From Agromyces archimandritae (GTDB lineage: Bacteria; Actinomycetota; Actinomycetes; Actinomycetales; Microbacteriaceae): a stretch of 64,000 nt of DNA. Positions 1 through 8,953 of the stretch are shown piece after piece; position 1 is the stretch's first letter; each line of letters opens with the position of its first letter. The DNA is taken from the NCBI RefSeq assembly GCF_018024495.1, contig NZ_CP071696.1, forward strand, positions 2,232,001 to 2,296,000, given 5' to 3'. A program made the position numbers and the translations under genes. Under the pieces are notes generated by a model. The model did not search any database, was not told the DNA's origin, and saw nothing but the letters and a program-made list of their open reading frames with translations.

Positions 1-76
1 ACCGACGGCCCCATGCCCCGGGTGGATGCCCGGGGCCGCCCGTCCGGGGCGCAGCGTCTCGGCACCCACTCGCGGA

Positions 77-367
77 CAGGAGCGTATCGAGACCCCCGGG
101 CACCGGGTCTCGATACGGCGCTGCGCGCCTGCTCGACCGACGTGCATCCGCATCCGCCGGTCGAGGAGCGACGCAGGAGCGTATCGAGACCCCCGGGCAC
201 CGGGTCTCGATACGGCGCTGCGCGCCTGCTCGACCGACGTGCATCCGCATCCGCCGGTCGAGGAGCGACGCAGGAGCGTATCGAGACCCCCGGGCACCGG
301 GTCTCGATACGGCGCTACGCGCCTGCTCGACCGACGTGCATCCGCATCCGCCTGTCGAGTAGCGACG
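77..367. repeat. Three tandem copies of a 97-bp unit
   Basis: Three units start at 77, 174 and 271, each opening with CAGGAGCG(T)ATCGAGACC. Each unit holds a palindrome (TATCGAGACCC, a short C/G-rich centre, GGGTCTCGATA) followed by GCTCGACC and GGTCGAG arms. The copies are nearly identical, with only a few substitutions in the third, so the expansion looks recent. The same GGTCTCGA...TCGACC core recurs at 4100-4130 and 13857-14105. I see no gene in 1-368: reading frames through the array are only the repeat translated. It lies just beyond the 3' end of dgt. Confidence 0.9.
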
Positions 368-368
368 C

Positions 369-1904
369 TCAGAGGTTCTGCCCGATGTCCCACAGCCGGT
401 CGGGGCGGCCGTCGATGGCTTCGGAGACGGCGAGGGCCTGGTCGTCGGAGAGCGAGGCGACGTAGTCGACGACGCCGCGGGCGACGGCGAGGCTCGGCAC
501 GTCGGCGCGGTCGGGCAGCGGGATGCCGTCGGGGCGTTCGTCGTGCAGTCGCGCGTAGCCGTCTGCGGCGATCTCGACGAGTTCGCGGAGGCGTTCGGGC
601 ACGCGCGTGCGGTCTTCTTCGTCGGTGATCCAGGCGGCGAGGCCCTTGACGGCGCGGGTCAGCACCCGGCTGAGGCCGCGCTGGTACATGACGATGTCGG
701 CGCGGTCGAGGATGAAGTGCCGGTGCACGAACTTCAGCACCTCGACCTCGTGCCAGGCCCGCCGGTCGAGGGTGACGAGGCCGGATCGCACGACGCCCTC
801 CGGCGCGGGGACGACGGAGGCCTGCAGGTGCGCGATCCAGCGGCCGGTGAAGGAGGAGAGGGCGCGTTCGGCGGAGATGGATCCGTCGAACGGGGTCGCG
901 AGCAGGCCGTCGACGAGGTCGTCGGCGACGACGGAGACGGCGTCGGCGAAGGCATCGTCGTCCGCGATCCAGGGGTCGCTGCGGTGCAGCTTCCGGCGGA
1001 GGGCGTCGAGGGCGGCGCCGGGCGGGGCGCCGCGTTCGGCGAGGGCTTCGGCGTCGAGGGCGGCCAGTTCGCTCGAGGCCTCGGTCCAGCCGCGGAACTC
1101 GCGGGCGACCGCGCCCTGGCCGAGGAGGCCCGCCCGGTAGAAGTCGTCGACGTCGTGGATGGAGTAGGCGATGTCGTCGGCGAGGTCCATGATCGAGCAT
1201 TCGAGGGACTGCTGCATGGGCGGCAGACCGGCGCGCGCGCCGAACAGGTCGGCGGCGTCGAGGTCGTACGCCGAGAACTTGGGGGCCTCGACGGTGCCGG
1301 GCGCCCCGCCGACGCCCGGGGTGCGCCGGAGGCCGCGCGGCAGCGGGCCGTCGCCGTAGGCGGCGGCGTCGACGAAGCGCGTCCACGGATACTTGGCGAC
1401 GGCCGCCCGCACCGCGGCGGTGAGGTTCAGGCCGCGCGGCGCGGTCGCCGAGACGTCGAGGGTGGCGAGGATGCGATAGCTCTGCGCGTTGCCTTCGAAC
1501 CCGTCGGCGAGGCCGAGGGTATCGCGGGCGAGCCGGTCGAGGACGCGTTCGCCGAGGTGGCCGAACGGGGGATGCCCGAGATCGTGGGCGCTTGCGGCGG
1601 CCTGGACGACGACGGCGTCGCAGCCCGAGGCCAGGGCGAGTTCGCGGGCCGGCGAGTCCGGGGCGGCGAGTTCCACGGCGATCGTGCGGGCGACGGCGGT
1701 GACCTTCACCGAGTGGGTGAGCCGGTTGTGGATGAGGGGCCCGGCTCCCGGCTGGGCGATGACCTGGGTGACGGCCGAGAGCCGGGAGAAGTACGGCGAG
1801 AAGCGGATGCGTTCGAGGTCGGCGCGGAATTCGGCGTGCTCGCCGCTCGGTTCGAGGCCGCGATTCGGTTCGGCGAAGCGGCGTGCGGCGCGTTCGGGCT
1901 GCAT
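369..1904 (-). CDS. dgt: Deoxyguanosinetriphosphate triphosphohydrolase-like protein
   Basis: Predicted HD-domain dNTP triphosphohydrolase of 511 residues, a cytosolic enzyme that splits dGTP to deoxyguanosine and triphosphate. The HD motif is clear in ASAHDLGHPPFGH near residue 110. The upstream NRLTHSVKV stretch, the downstream SIMDLADDIAYSIHD segment and the FEGNAQSYRIL stretch are family hallmarks. I start at the ATG at 1904 rather than the in-frame ATG at 1934, because GAAGGGGGA lies just ahead of 1904. In actinobacteria dgt usually sits near dnaG; here it is divergent from tRNA-Trp and secE. Family assignment is firm; exact substrate preference is not visible. Confidence 0.93.
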   Translation of the reverse strand: MQPERAARRFAEPNRGLEPSGEHAEFRADLERIRFSPYFSRLSAVTQVIAQPGAGPLIHNRLTHSVKVTAVARTIAVELAAPDSPARELALASGCDAVVVQAAASAHDLGHPPFGHLGERVLDRLARDTLGLADGFEGNAQSYRILATLDVSATAPRGLNLTAAVRAAVAKYPWTRFVDAAAYGDGPLPRGLRRTPGVGGAPGTVEAPKFSAYDLDAADLFGARAGLPPMQQSLECSIMDLADDIAYSIHDVDDFYRAGLLGQGAVAREFRGWTEASSELAALDAEALAERGAPPGAALDALRRKLHRSDPWIADDDAFADAVSVVADDLVDGLLATPFDGSISAERALSSFTGRWIAHLQASVVPAPEGVVRSGLVTLDRRAWHEVEVLKFVHRHFILDRADIVMYQRGLSRVLTRAVKGLAAWITDEEDRTRVPERLRELVEIAADGYARLHDERPDGIPLPDRADVPSLAVARGVVDYVASLSDDQALAVSEAIDGRPDRLWDIGQNL

Positions 1905-2004
1905 GCGTCCCCCTTCCGAGCGGCTGCTATCCACGAATCTATTGCGCCGCGGCGCCGTGCGCGAGCGGCTCCGGCCCCTGCCGAGGATTCCCGCGCCGGG
2001 CGGT

Positions 2005-2033
2005 TTGGCCGAGGGCCCGGCGTCACCTAGACT
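2005..2033 (+). promoter_or_regulatory. Sigma-70-type promoter for tRNA-Trp/secE/nusG
   Basis: TTGGCC at 2005-2010 and TAGACT at 2028-2033 are separated by exactly 17 bases, about 100 bases ahead of tRNA-Trp. No other good promoter lies between here and secE, so tRNA and secE-nusG may share this transcript. Predicted by eye. Confidence 0.6.
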
Positions 2034-2109
2034 TGCTGAGGTTGCGAACGACGACCAAGCTCGACTGCGCCCGTTTTCACGGGTGCGGAACGGATCGGGC
2101 GTCGTGCAG

Positions 2110-2133
2110 CTTCAGGGGTTGATTCCCCTGAAG
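2110..2133 (+). other. Hairpin abutting the tRNA-Trp 5' end
   Basis: CTTCAGGGG, a TTGATT loop and CCCCTGAAG form a perfect 9-bp stem. Its last two bases are the first two bases of the tRNA, so this hairpin and the acceptor stem cannot both form completely. It may influence 5' processing, or simply be leader structure. Confidence 0.5.
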
Positions 2134-2204
2134 GGCGGTGGCTCAATTGGTAGAGCAGCGGTCTCCAAAACCGCAGGTTGCAGGTTCGAGTCCTGTCCGC
2201 CCTG
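2132..2204 (+). tRNA. tRNA-Trp (CCA anticodon)
   Basis: The 73-base cloverleaf has acceptor arms AGGGCGG and CCGCCCT with discriminator G, a D-arm (GCTC...GAGC), an anticodon loop CTCCAAA with CCA, and a T-loop GGTTCGAGTCC. CCA is not encoded. tRNA-Trp directly ahead of secE-nusG-rplKA is the standard bacterial arrangement. Confidence 0.97.
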
Positions 2205-2245
2205 CGAGTCGGCAGCGAATGCCGACCCATCCGAAAGGTGACGAG

Positions 2246-2521
2246 GTGGCTCGGAAAATCATCGACGAACCCAGTGAGGATGTCGTCGCCGACGCGAAGC
2301 GCCAGCGCGCTGCGCGCCGGAACCCGTTCTCGAGGATCGCGCTGTTCATCCGTCAGGTCGTCAACGAGCTCAAGAAGGTCGTCACCCCGACCCGCAAAGA
2401 GCTCTTCAGCTTCACCGGCGTGGTGCTCGTCTTCGTGGTCATCATGATGGCGATCGTCTGGGGCCTCGACCAGCTGTTCGGATGGGCCGTGCTCTGGACC
2501 TTCGGTCAACCGGGCGCCTGA
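2246..2521 (+). CDS. secE: Preprotein translocase subunit SecE
   Basis: SecE (91 residues) is the single-span clamp subunit of the SecYEG translocon in the cytoplasmic membrane. The conserved cytoplasmic segment [20 protein letters not shown] is followed by one hydrophobic helix (about residues 54-80). I choose the GTG at 2246, giving VARKIIDEP, because AAAGGTGA precedes it. Frames starting further upstream would read through the tRNA gene. The N-terminal tail is charged, as in other actinobacterial SecE. The gene follows tRNA-Trp and precedes nusG, a near-universal order. Confidence 0.96.
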   Translation: MARKIIDEPSEDVVADAKRQRAARRNPFSRIALFIRQVVNELKKVVTPTRKELFSFTGVVLVFVVIMMAIVWGLDQLFGWAVLWTFGQPGA

Positions 2522-2598
2522 TCGGACCTTCCGGCGGGAGCCGGCCGGCGGTCGGGGCGCACGGCCGGGGGGCACAGACCAGCGAGAAGGATAGAGAA

Positions 2599-3519
2599 GT
2601 GGCAAAGAGCGAGTACGAGGACGCCGACTGGGCGACCGCCGCAGAGCAGTCGGCCGACGACGACGAGGCCCAGGAGGGCAACGTCCTCGAGCAGGCCGAG
2701 GATTCGGTCGAGCCCGCCGAGGAGCGCGCCATGCACGTCGACGGCGATGACGAGACCGACCTGCAGGCCGCGCTCGATTCCCTCGCCGAGGCGAAGGACG
2801 CCGAGGCCGATGCGGTCGTCGACGACGCGCTCGACATCGACTCCGCCGAGGAGGCGGAGGCCGCGGCCGACGCCGCGGAGGACGAGGCGGAAGAGGTCGA
2901 CCCCTACGCCGACTTCCGTGCCGAACTGCGCTTCCAGCCCGGCAAGTGGTACGTCGTGCACTCGTATGCGGGCTTCGAGCGTCGTGTGAAGGCGAACATC
3001 GAACAGCGTCGCGAGTCGATGGGCATGGCCGACTACATCTACCAGGTCGAAGTGCCCATGGAAGACGTGGTCGAGATCAAGAACGGCCAGCGCAAGATGG
3101 TCACGCGCGTGCGCATCCCGAGCTATGTGCTCGTGCGCATGGAGCTGAACGAGGACTCCTGGTCGGTCATCCGTCACACCCCGGGCGTCACCGGCTTCGT
3201 CGGCAACGCCCACAACCCCACGCCGCTTCGCTTCGAAGAGGCCTTCAACATGCTGAAGAGCCTCGTCGAGCCCAAGGAGGTTCCGGCGGCCAAGGGCGGC
3301 AAGGCTCAGGCCGGCGGCGCGCAGGCTGCCCGCCCGGTCATCGCCGAGGTCGATTTCGAGATCGGCGAGACCATCACGATCAAGGACGGCTCCTTCGCGG
3401 GCCTGCCCGGCACGATCAACGAGATCAAGCCCGAGAGCGGCAAGCTCACGGTGCTCGTCTCGCTCTTCGAGCGCGAGACGCCGGTCGAGCTGAGCTTCGA
3501 CCAGGTCACCAAGCTCTAA
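2599..3519 (+). CDS. nusG: Transcription termination/antitermination protein NusG
   Basis: NusG (306 residues) binds RNA polymerase and couples it to Rho or the ribosome. The first ~105 residues are an Asp/Glu/Ala-rich extension typical of actinobacterial NusG. The NGN domain follows ([19 protein letters not shown]...), and a C-terminal KOW domain begins near residue 250 ([18 protein letters not shown]). Between them is an Ala/Gly/Lys-rich linker. The start is the GTG at 2599 preceded by GAGAAGGA; a start at 2482 would overlap secE and has no ribosome site. About 80 bases separate it from secE. Confidence 0.96.
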   Translation: MAKSEYEDADWATAAEQSADDDEAQEGNVLEQAEDSVEPAEERAMHVDGDDETDLQAALDSLAEAKDAEADAVVDDALDIDSAEEAEAAADAAEDEAEEVDPYADFRAELRFQPGKWYVVHSYAGFERRVKANIEQRRESMGMADYIYQVEVPMEDVVEIKNGQRKMVTRVRIPSYVLVRMELNEDSWSVIRHTPGVTGFVGNAHNPTPLRFEEAFNMLKSLVEPKEVPAAKGGKAQAGGAQAARPVIAEVDFEIGETITIKDGSFAGLPGTINEIKPESGKLTVLVSLFERETPVELSFDQVTKL

Positions 3520-3548
3520 CGATCCAGTCGGCGCGCAGGCGCATCCGC

Positions 3549-3554
3549 TATGCT
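3549..3554 (+). promoter_or_regulatory. Candidate -10 box ahead of rplK
   Basis: TATGCT lies about 100 bases upstream of rplK, just after nusG. The base pattern at the expected -35 position is poor. A separate rplKA promoter here is common in bacteria, and the intervening leader could hold an L1-type control site, but I cannot fold it confidently. Confidence 0.35.
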
Positions 3555-3655
3555 TGAGCGGTTGTGCCTTCGCGCACATCCCCACCGCATCCCGGATCGA
3601 CCGGGACCGCGGGAGAGTGCCCCGATGCGGGCGTTCGAACAGAAAGAGAGAAATC

Positions 3656-4084
3656 ATGGCACCGAAGAAGAAGGTCACCGGTCTGATCAAGCTTCAGATC
3701 AAGGCCGGCGCCGCGAACCCCGCCCCGCCGATCGGCCCCGCCCTGGGTCAGCACGGCGTGAACATCATGGAGTTCTGCAAGGCCTACAACGCCGCGACCG
3801 AGTCGCAGCGCGGCAATGTGATCCCCGTCGAGATCACCGTCTACGAGGACCGCTCGTTCACCTTCGTCCTGAAGACCCCGCCCGCCGCGGAGCTCATCAA
3901 GAAGGCCGCCGGCGTCGCCAAGGGCTCGGGCGTCCCGCACACCACCAAGGTCGGCAAGATCAGCAACGACCAGGTGCGCGCGATCGCCGAGCAGAAGATG
4001 GCCGACCTGAACGCGAACGACCTCGACGCCGCGTCGAAGATCATCGCGGGCACCGCCCGTTCGATGGGCATCACGGTCGAATAA
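3656..4084 (+). CDS. rplK: 50S ribosomal protein L11
   Basis: L11 (142 residues) forms the stalk base and GTPase-associated centre on 23S rRNA. The Pro-rich N-terminal motif [25 protein letters not shown] and the C-terminal RNA-binding domain with [22 protein letters not shown] are canonical. The start is the ATG at 3656 after AGAAAGAGAG; the in-frame ATG at 3554 lies within the leader. Length matches the family. It pairs with rplA 147 bases downstream. Confidence 0.97.
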   Translation: MAPKKKVTGLIKLQIKAGAANPAPPIGPALGQHGVNIMEFCKAYNAATESQRGNVIPVEITVYEDRSFTFVLKTPPAAELIKKAAGVAKGSGVPHTTKVGKISNDQVRAIAEQKMADLNANDLDAASKIIAGTARSMGITVE

Positions 4085-4089
4085 CCGGC

Positions 4090-4139
4090 CGATCTCGTCG
4101 GTCGAGGAGCGCGAAGCGCGTCTCGAGGCCACGAGATCG
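4090..4139. repeat. Palindromic repeat between rplK and rplA
   Basis: Outer arms CGATCTCGT (4090-4098) and ACGAGATCG (4131-4139) enclose a GGTCGAGGAGCGCG...CGCGTCTCGAGGCC core. The core belongs to the same family as the arrays at 77-367 and 13857-14105. It would form an intra-operon hairpin in the rplK-rplA message, without a U-tract, so it is probably not a terminator. Confidence 0.75.
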
Positions 4140-4231
4140 AGGACGCCGCATCGCGCGGCATCCCGCACAGAACTCACATCGTGGCAGCGCCCGCCAGGCG
4201 CGATGACCACACTCTCTCAAGGAGAACCAAC

Positions 4232-4921
4232 ATGGCGAAGAAGTCCAAGGCCTACCGGGCCGCGGCCGAGAAGATCGAGGCCGGCAAGTACTACACCCCG
4301 TCGGAGGCCGTCGCCCTCGCCAAGCAGACGGGTTCGGCCAAGACCGACTCGACCGTCGAGGTCGCCGTCAAGCTCGGCGTCGACCCGCGCAAGGCGGACC
4401 AGATGGTGCGCGGCACCGTCATCCTCCCGCACGGCACCGGCAAGACCGCCCGCGTCATCGTCTTCGCGACCGGCCCCGCGGCCGAGGCCGCGATCGCCGC
4501 GGGCGCCGACGAGGTCGGCGGCGCCGAGCTCATCGAGAAGGTCGCCGGCGGCTACACCTCGTTCGACGCGGCTGTGGCCACGCCCGAGCTCATGGGCCAG
4601 GTCGGCCGTCTCGGCAAGGTGCTCGGCCCCCGCGGCCTGATGCCGAACCCGAAGACCGGCACGGTGACCCCGAACCCGGCCAAGGCCGTCGAGGACATCA
4701 AGGGCGGCAAGATCGAGTTCCGCGTCGACAAGCACGCCAACGTGCACTTCGTCGTCGGCAAGGCCTCGTTCTCCGAGCAGCAGCTCGACGACAACATCAA
4801 GGCCGCCCTCGAAGAGGTCGTGCGCCTGAAGCCGTCGAGCGCGAAGGGCCGCTACATCCAGAAGGGCGCTGTGTCGACCACGTTCGGCCCCGGCATCCCG
4901 CTGGACGTCAACGCGATCTGA
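4232..4921 (+). CDS. rplA: 50S ribosomal protein L1
   Basis: L1 (229 residues) binds 23S rRNA at the E-site stalk and often represses its own operon. It is recognisable throughout, for example [16 protein letters not shown] near residue 130 and the [11 protein letters not shown] region. The ATG at 4232 has AAGGAG eight bases ahead; an upstream in-frame ATG at 4181 lacks a site. It is the last gene before a strong terminator. rplJ-rplL, which usually follow closely, lie about 40 kb away at 44765. Confidence 0.97.
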   Translation: MAKKSKAYRAAAEKIEAGKYYTPSEAVALAKQTGSAKTDSTVEVAVKLGVDPRKADQMVRGTVILPHGTGKTARVIVFATGPAAEAAIAAGADEVGGAELIEKVAGGYTSFDAAVATPELMGQVGRLGKVLGPRGLMPNPKTGTVTPNPAKAVEDIKGGKIEFRVDKHANVHFVVGKASFSEQQLDDNIKAALEEVVRLKPSSAKGRYIQKGAVSTTFGPGIPLDVNAI

Positions 4922-4936
4922 CGCACACCGCGTACA

Positions 4937-4970
4937 CGAAGGGCCCGCCTCGGCGGGCCCTTCGTCGTTT
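4937..4970 (+). terminator. Rho-independent terminator after rplA
   Basis: CGAAGGGCCCGC, a CTCG tetraloop and GCGGGCCCTTCG form a perfect 12-bp stem just past rplA, followed by a short T-rich stretch (TCGTTT). It ends the secE-nusG-rplK-rplA region. Confidence 0.85.
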
Positions 4971-5039
4971 CCGGGGGCGGGGAGGAGCGGGAGCGGAGGC
5001 GGCGCGCCGCGGCATCCGTTCGCCGCGGCGCGCGCCCGC

Positions 5040-6407
5040 TCAGCCGCCGATGCGGATGAGCTTCTTGTTGACGAACTCGTCGGCGCCGAGACGGCCGAGC
5101 TCGCGGCCCGAACCCGAACGCTTCACACCGCCGAAGGGCAGCTCGGCGCCCTCTGCGCCCACCGCGTTGATGAAGACCATGCCGGCCTCGATCGCATCCG
5201 CCACGCGCAGCGCCTGCTCGGGATCCGTCGTGAACACGTACGAGCCGAGGCCGAACGGGGTGTCGTTGGCGATCCGCACCGCCTCCGCCTCGTCGGCGGC
5301 GCGGTAGACGGCCGCGACCGGTCCGAAGAACTCCTCGCGGTACGCGTCGTTTCCGGCATCCACCTCGGTCAGCACCGTCGTCTCGAAGAAGTTGCCGCTG
5401 CGGCCGCCGCCGGCCACGAGCGTCGCCCCGCCGGCCACGGCCCGCTGCACCTGGCCCTCGAGCCGCTCGGCGGCCGCCGCCGACGACAGCGGGCCGATGA
5501 CCGCATCCGGCGACGACGGATCCTTCGCCTCGACCGCGGTGAGCGCCGCCGTGAACTTCTCCAGGAACGCGTCGTACAGCCCGTCGACCACGATGAAACG
5601 CTTGGCGGCGTTGCACGACTGACCGCTGTTGTCGAGGCGGGCGGAGACGGCGGCATCCACCGTCGCATCGAGGTCGTCGGTCGAGAACAGCAGGAACGGA
5701 TCCGAACCGCCGAGCTCGAGCACGACCTTCTTCAGGTGCCGGCCGGCGAGCTCGGCGACCGCCGTGCCGGCCCGCTCCGAGCCGGTGAGCGAGACGCCGC
5801 GCACCCGCGGGTCGGCGATGACGCCCTCGATCTGCTCGTTCGAGGCGAGGATGTTGACATAGGCGCCTGCGGGGAAGCCGGCGTCGCGGAAGATCTGCTC
5901 GATCGCGATCGCCGACTCGGGGCACTGCGGGGCGTGCTTCAGGACGATCGTGTTGCCGGTCACCAGGTTCGGCCCCGCGAAGCGGGCGACCTGGTAGTAC
6001 GGGAAGTTCCACGGCATGATGCCGAGCAGCACCCCGAGCGAATCGCGGCGGATGAACGCCGAGCCCTCGCCGGCGAGCAGATCGATCGGCTCGTCGCGCA
6101 TGATCGCCTCGGCGTTGTCGGCGTAGTACGTGTAGATCTCGGCGGCGAAATCGACCTCGCCGAGAGCCTGCTCGATCGGCTTGCCCATCTCGCGCACGAT
6201 GATCTTCGCGAGCTGCTCGCGCCGCTCCGAATGCAGCTGCCCGACCCGGCGGATGAGGGCGCTGCGCTCGCCGACCGTCGAGGTCTTCGACCAGTCGCGA
6301 TGCGCGGCGTCGGCCAGGCCCAGGGCCGCCTCGAGCTCGGCGTCGGTGATGGTGGGGTACTGCTCGATCGTTGCTCCGGTCGCGGGGTCGACGACGGCGT
6401 AGCTCAT
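5040..6407 (-). CDS. NAD(P)-dependent aldehyde dehydrogenase, succinate-semialdehyde type
   Basis: This 455-residue cytosolic aldehyde dehydrogenase would oxidise an aldehyde to its acid. It carries the complete catalytic set: Asn134 in PWNFP, Glu231 in ELGG and Cys265 in NSGQSC, plus the GSERAG cofactor loop. Length and the MSYAVVDPATG opening resemble the Sad/YneI and short GabD succinate-semialdehyde dehydrogenases. The ATG at 6407 follows GGAAGGAG. It stands divergent from the CoA-transferase gene. Together with the class III aminotransferase at 8954-10369 it could form a route from an omega-amino acid such as GABA, but they are not in one operon. Substrate is inferred from family only. 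Confidence 0.85.
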   Translation of the reverse strand: MSYAVVDPATGATIEQYPTITDAELEAALGLADAAHRDWSKTSTVGERSALIRRVGQLHSERREQLAKIIVREMGKPIEQALGEVDFAAEIYTYYADNAEAIMRDEPIDLLAGEGSAFIRRDSLGVLLGIMPWNFPYYQVARFAGPNLVTGNTIVLKHAPQCPESAIAIEQIFRDAGFPAGAYVNILASNEQIEGVIADPRVRGVSLTGSERAGTAVAELAGRHLKKVVLELGGSDPFLLFSTDDLDATVDAAVSARLDNSGQSCNAAKRFIVVDGLYDAFLEKFTAALTAVEAKDPSSPDAVIGPLSSAAAAERLEGQVQRAVAGGATLVAGGGRSGNFFETTVLTEVDAGNDAYREEFFGPVAAVYRAADEAEAVRIANDTPFGLGSYVFTTDPEQALRVADAIEAGMVFINAVGAEGAELPFGGVKRSGSGRELGRLGADEFVNKKLIRIGG

Positions 6408-6545
6408 GAGGCTCCTTCCACGGGTATGCGAACGACGGGCCCCGCAGGTTCGGCGTCGGCGCCGTCGGGCACCAGCCTACGGGTATGGTGGCCGTGCACG
6501 GTGGCGCTGTTCGCGGCAACCGGCGACGACGGCGAGGAGGCCGAG

Positions 6546-7745
6546 GTGCAGGCAGTGCTCGCGGGCATCCGCGTCGCCGACTTCTCGCGGGTGCTCGCCG
6601 GCCCCTACGCGACGATGCTCATGGCCGACTTCGGCGCCGACGTGATCAAGGTCGAGCCGCCCGGCGGCGACGAGACGCGCGCATGGCGTCCGCCGGTGGA
6701 TGCCCTGGGCCGATCCACCTACTTCGGCGCCGTGAACCGCGGCAAACGATCCGTCGTGCTCGACCTGACGACGGAGGCCGGGCTCGCCCGGGCGCGACGG
6801 CTCGCGGCATCCGCCGACGTCGTCGTCGAGAACTTCCGCCCGGGGGTGATGGCCCGCTTCGGGCTCGACCACGCCTCGCTCGCCGCCGGGAACCCCGCGA
6901 TCATCAGCTGCTCGATCACCGGATTCGGCGCCGGGGCCGGGATGCCCGGCTACGACCTGCTCGTGCAGGCCGTCGGCGGCCTCATGTCGGTCACCGGGCA
7001 CCCGGGCGGCGAGCCGGTGAAAGCCGGCGTCGCCCTCGTCGACGTCATCACCGCGCAGAACGCGCTGAGCGGCATCCTGCTCGCCCTCCGCGAGCGGGAT
7101 CGAAGCGGCATCGGCCAGCACGTCGAGGTGAACCTGCTGCAGAGCCTGCTGTCGGCCCTCGTGAACCAGGCCTCCTCGACGCTGGCCACCGGGCAGGCGC
7201 CGGCGCGACTCGGCAACCGGCACCCCTCGATCGCGCCGTATGCCGTGTTCCGCGCCGCCGACCGGGAGCTCGTGCTCGCCGTCGGCAACGACCGCCAGTT
7301 CCGCACCCTCGCGCGTCTCATCGGCCGACCCGAGCTCGCCGACGACCCCCGCTATGCGACGAACCCGGCCCGCGTCGCCGCACGCGACGAGCTCGAACCC
7401 CTCCTCGAGGCCGCCTTCGCGACGCGGCCGGCGGCCGAGTGGGTGGGGGTGTGCACGGACGCCGGCGTTCCGGCCGGGCTCGTCAACGACATCGCCGAGG
7501 CCGTCGCGTTCGCCGAAGGGCTGGGGCTCGACCCCGTCGCCCCCGGCGGCGCCTCGATCGCGAACCCCGTCGGCCTCGGCCGCACGCCGGCCGCGTACAC
7601 GGAGGGGCCGCCCGGGCTCGGCGAGCACGACGGCGCGGTATGGGCGGATGCCGGGGCGCGCCCGGGCGACGCCCCCGACGGGCGCGCCGGCGCGGCCGAG
7701 AACGCCGCGCCACGGCATCCGCACCCGAGAAAGGAACCCGCGTGA
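6546..7745 (+). CDS. CaiB/BaiF (family III) CoA-transferase
   Basis: This 399-residue protein is a family III CoA-transferase, moving CoA between a donor thioester and a carboxylate. LAGIRVADFSRVLAGPYATMLMADFGADVIKVEPPGGDETR at the N terminus is the family's opening, and ENFRPGVMARFGLD and GYDLLVQAVGGLMSVTG follow. I choose the GTG at 6546 because GAGGAGG lies just before it; a GTG at 6501 is possible but has no site. Its stop overlaps the next gene's GTG. Since the partner resembles glutaryl-CoA dehydrogenase, glutarate is a plausible acceptor, as in the human glutarate CoA-transferase SUGCT. That is inference. Confidence 0.88.
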   Translation: MQAVLAGIRVADFSRVLAGPYATMLMADFGADVIKVEPPGGDETRAWRPPVDALGRSTYFGAVNRGKRSVVLDLTTEAGLARARRLAASADVVVENFRPGVMARFGLDHASLAAGNPAIISCSITGFGAGAGMPGYDLLVQAVGGLMSVTGHPGGEPVKAGVALVDVITAQNALSGILLALRERDRSGIGQHVEVNLLQSLLSALVNQASSTLATGQAPARLGNRHPSIAPYAVFRAADRELVLAVGNDRQFRTLARLIGRPELADDPRYATNPARVAARDELEPLLEAAFATRPAAEWVGVCTDAGVPAGLVNDIAEAVAFAEGLGLDPVAPGGASIANPVGLGRTPAAYTEGPPGLGEHDGAVWADAGARPGDAPDGRAGAAENAAPRHPHPRKEPA

Positions 7746-8923
7746 CCGCGCTCGACCGCATCTTCGACCTCGACGCCCTGCTCAGCGAGGAGGAACGCGG
7801 CTGGCGCGACCGGGCGCGCGCCTTCGCCGCCGAACACATCGCCCCCGTCGTCGACGACGACTGGGAGCGCGCGCACTTCCGCCGCGAACTCGTTCCCGCG
7901 CTCGGCGAGGCCGGCTTCCTCGGCATGCACCTCACCGGGTACGGCTGCGCCGGCGCCGGCGCCGTCTCGTACGGGCTCGTGTGCAGCGAGATCGAGGCCG
8001 CCGACTCGGGGTGGCGCACCTTCGTCTCGGTGCAGGGCTCGCTCGCGATGAGCGCGATCGCCGAATACGGCACGGAGGCGCAGAAGGAGCAGTGGCTGCC
8101 CGGGATGGCCGCAGGCACCCTCGTCGGATGCTTCGCGCTCACCGAACCGCAGGGCGGCAGCGACCCGGGCGCGATGACGACCGTCGCCCGGCGCGACGGC
8201 GGCGACTGGGTCATCGACGGCGCCAAGCGGTGGATCGGCCTCGCCTCGCTCGCCGACGTCGCCGTGGTGTGGGCGCGGGTCGAGGAGGACGGCTTCGGCA
8301 CCGGTGCCCGGGCGGTGCGCGGCTTCCTCGTGCCGACCGCGACGGCCGGCTTCGAGGCGACGCCGATCACCGGAAAGCTCTCGATGCGCGCCTCGGTGCA
8401 GTGCGATGTGCGCCTGGACGGCGTGCGTCTGCCGGCCGAGGCGATGCTGCCGGATGCGGCGGGCCTGTCGGGCCCGTTCGGCTGCCTGAACGAGGCGCGC
8501 TTCGGGATCGTGTGGGGGGCGATGGGCGCGGCCAGATCCTGCTTCGACGCCGCCGTCGGCCGCGCGAGCGAACGCGAGGTGTTCGGCCGCCCCATCGGCG
8601 CCGCCCAGCTCACCCAGGCCAAGCTCGCCGATATGGCCGTCGAACTCGAGAAGGGGTACCTGCTCGCGCTGCACCTCGGGCGTGCGAAGGAGCGCGGGGC
8701 GCTCACGCCGGCGCAGATCTCGGTCGGCAAACTGAACGCGGTGCGCGAGGCGCTCGAGATCGCCCACCAGGCGCGCTCGATCCTGGCCGGCGACGGCATC
8801 ACGAGCGCGTTCCCGGTGATGCGGCACGCTGCCAACCTCGAATCGGTCCGCACCTACGAGGGCACGGACGAGATCCACCAGCTCGTCATCGGCCGCGAGC
8901 TGACGGGCCTCGGCGCGTTCTGA
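7742..8923 (+). CDS. Acyl-CoA dehydrogenase, glutaryl-CoA dehydrogenase-like
   Basis: A flavoprotein of 393 residues that would oxidise (and perhaps decarboxylate) an acyl-CoA. The FAD/substrate motifs CFALTEPQGGSDPGAM and the C-terminal YEGTDEIHQLVIGRELTG are those of glutaryl-CoA dehydrogenase, with the catalytic base Glu373 in YEGT. The GTG at 7742 overlaps the stop of the CoA-transferase (GTGA) and has AGAAAGGA upstream, so the two are co-translated. The pairing suggests a two-step route: activate a dicarboxylate with CoA, then dehydrogenate it. Other short acyl-CoAs remain possible. Confidence 0.85.
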   Translation: MTALDRIFDLDALLSEEERGWRDRARAFAAEHIAPVVDDDWERAHFRRELVPALGEAGFLGMHLTGYGCAGAGAVSYGLVCSEIEAADSGWRTFVSVQGSLAMSAIAEYGTEAQKEQWLPGMAAGTLVGCFALTEPQGGSDPGAMTTVARRDGGDWVIDGAKRWIGLASLADVAVVWARVEEDGFGTGARAVRGFLVPTATAGFEATPITGKLSMRASVQCDVRLDGVRLPAEAMLPDAAGLSGPFGCLNEARFGIVWGAMGAARSCFDAAVGRASEREVFGRPIGAAQLTQAKLADMAVELEKGYLLALHLGRAKERGALTPAQISVGKLNAVREALEIAHQARSILAGDGITSAFPVMRHAANLESVRTYEGTDEIHQLVIGRELTGLGAF

Positions 8924-8953
8924 GGGCGGATGCGGCCGGGGCCCCGCGCCGCG

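Noticed and set aside
77..367. Tandem repeats that might suggest a CRISPR array
   Set aside because: Units are contiguous and near-identical with no unique spacers, and no cas gene is present. The same applies to 13868-14007 and 58427-58566.
13..628. Plus-strand reading frames of 150-200 residues at the left edge
   Set aside because: They translate the 97-bp repeat and then the complement of dgt; the peptides are Arg/Pro/Ala repeats without ribosome sites.
543..2030. 495-residue plus-strand frame opposite dgt
   Set aside because: It is an antisense frame produced by high GC at third positions. The minus-strand frame has the HD motif and a ribosome site.
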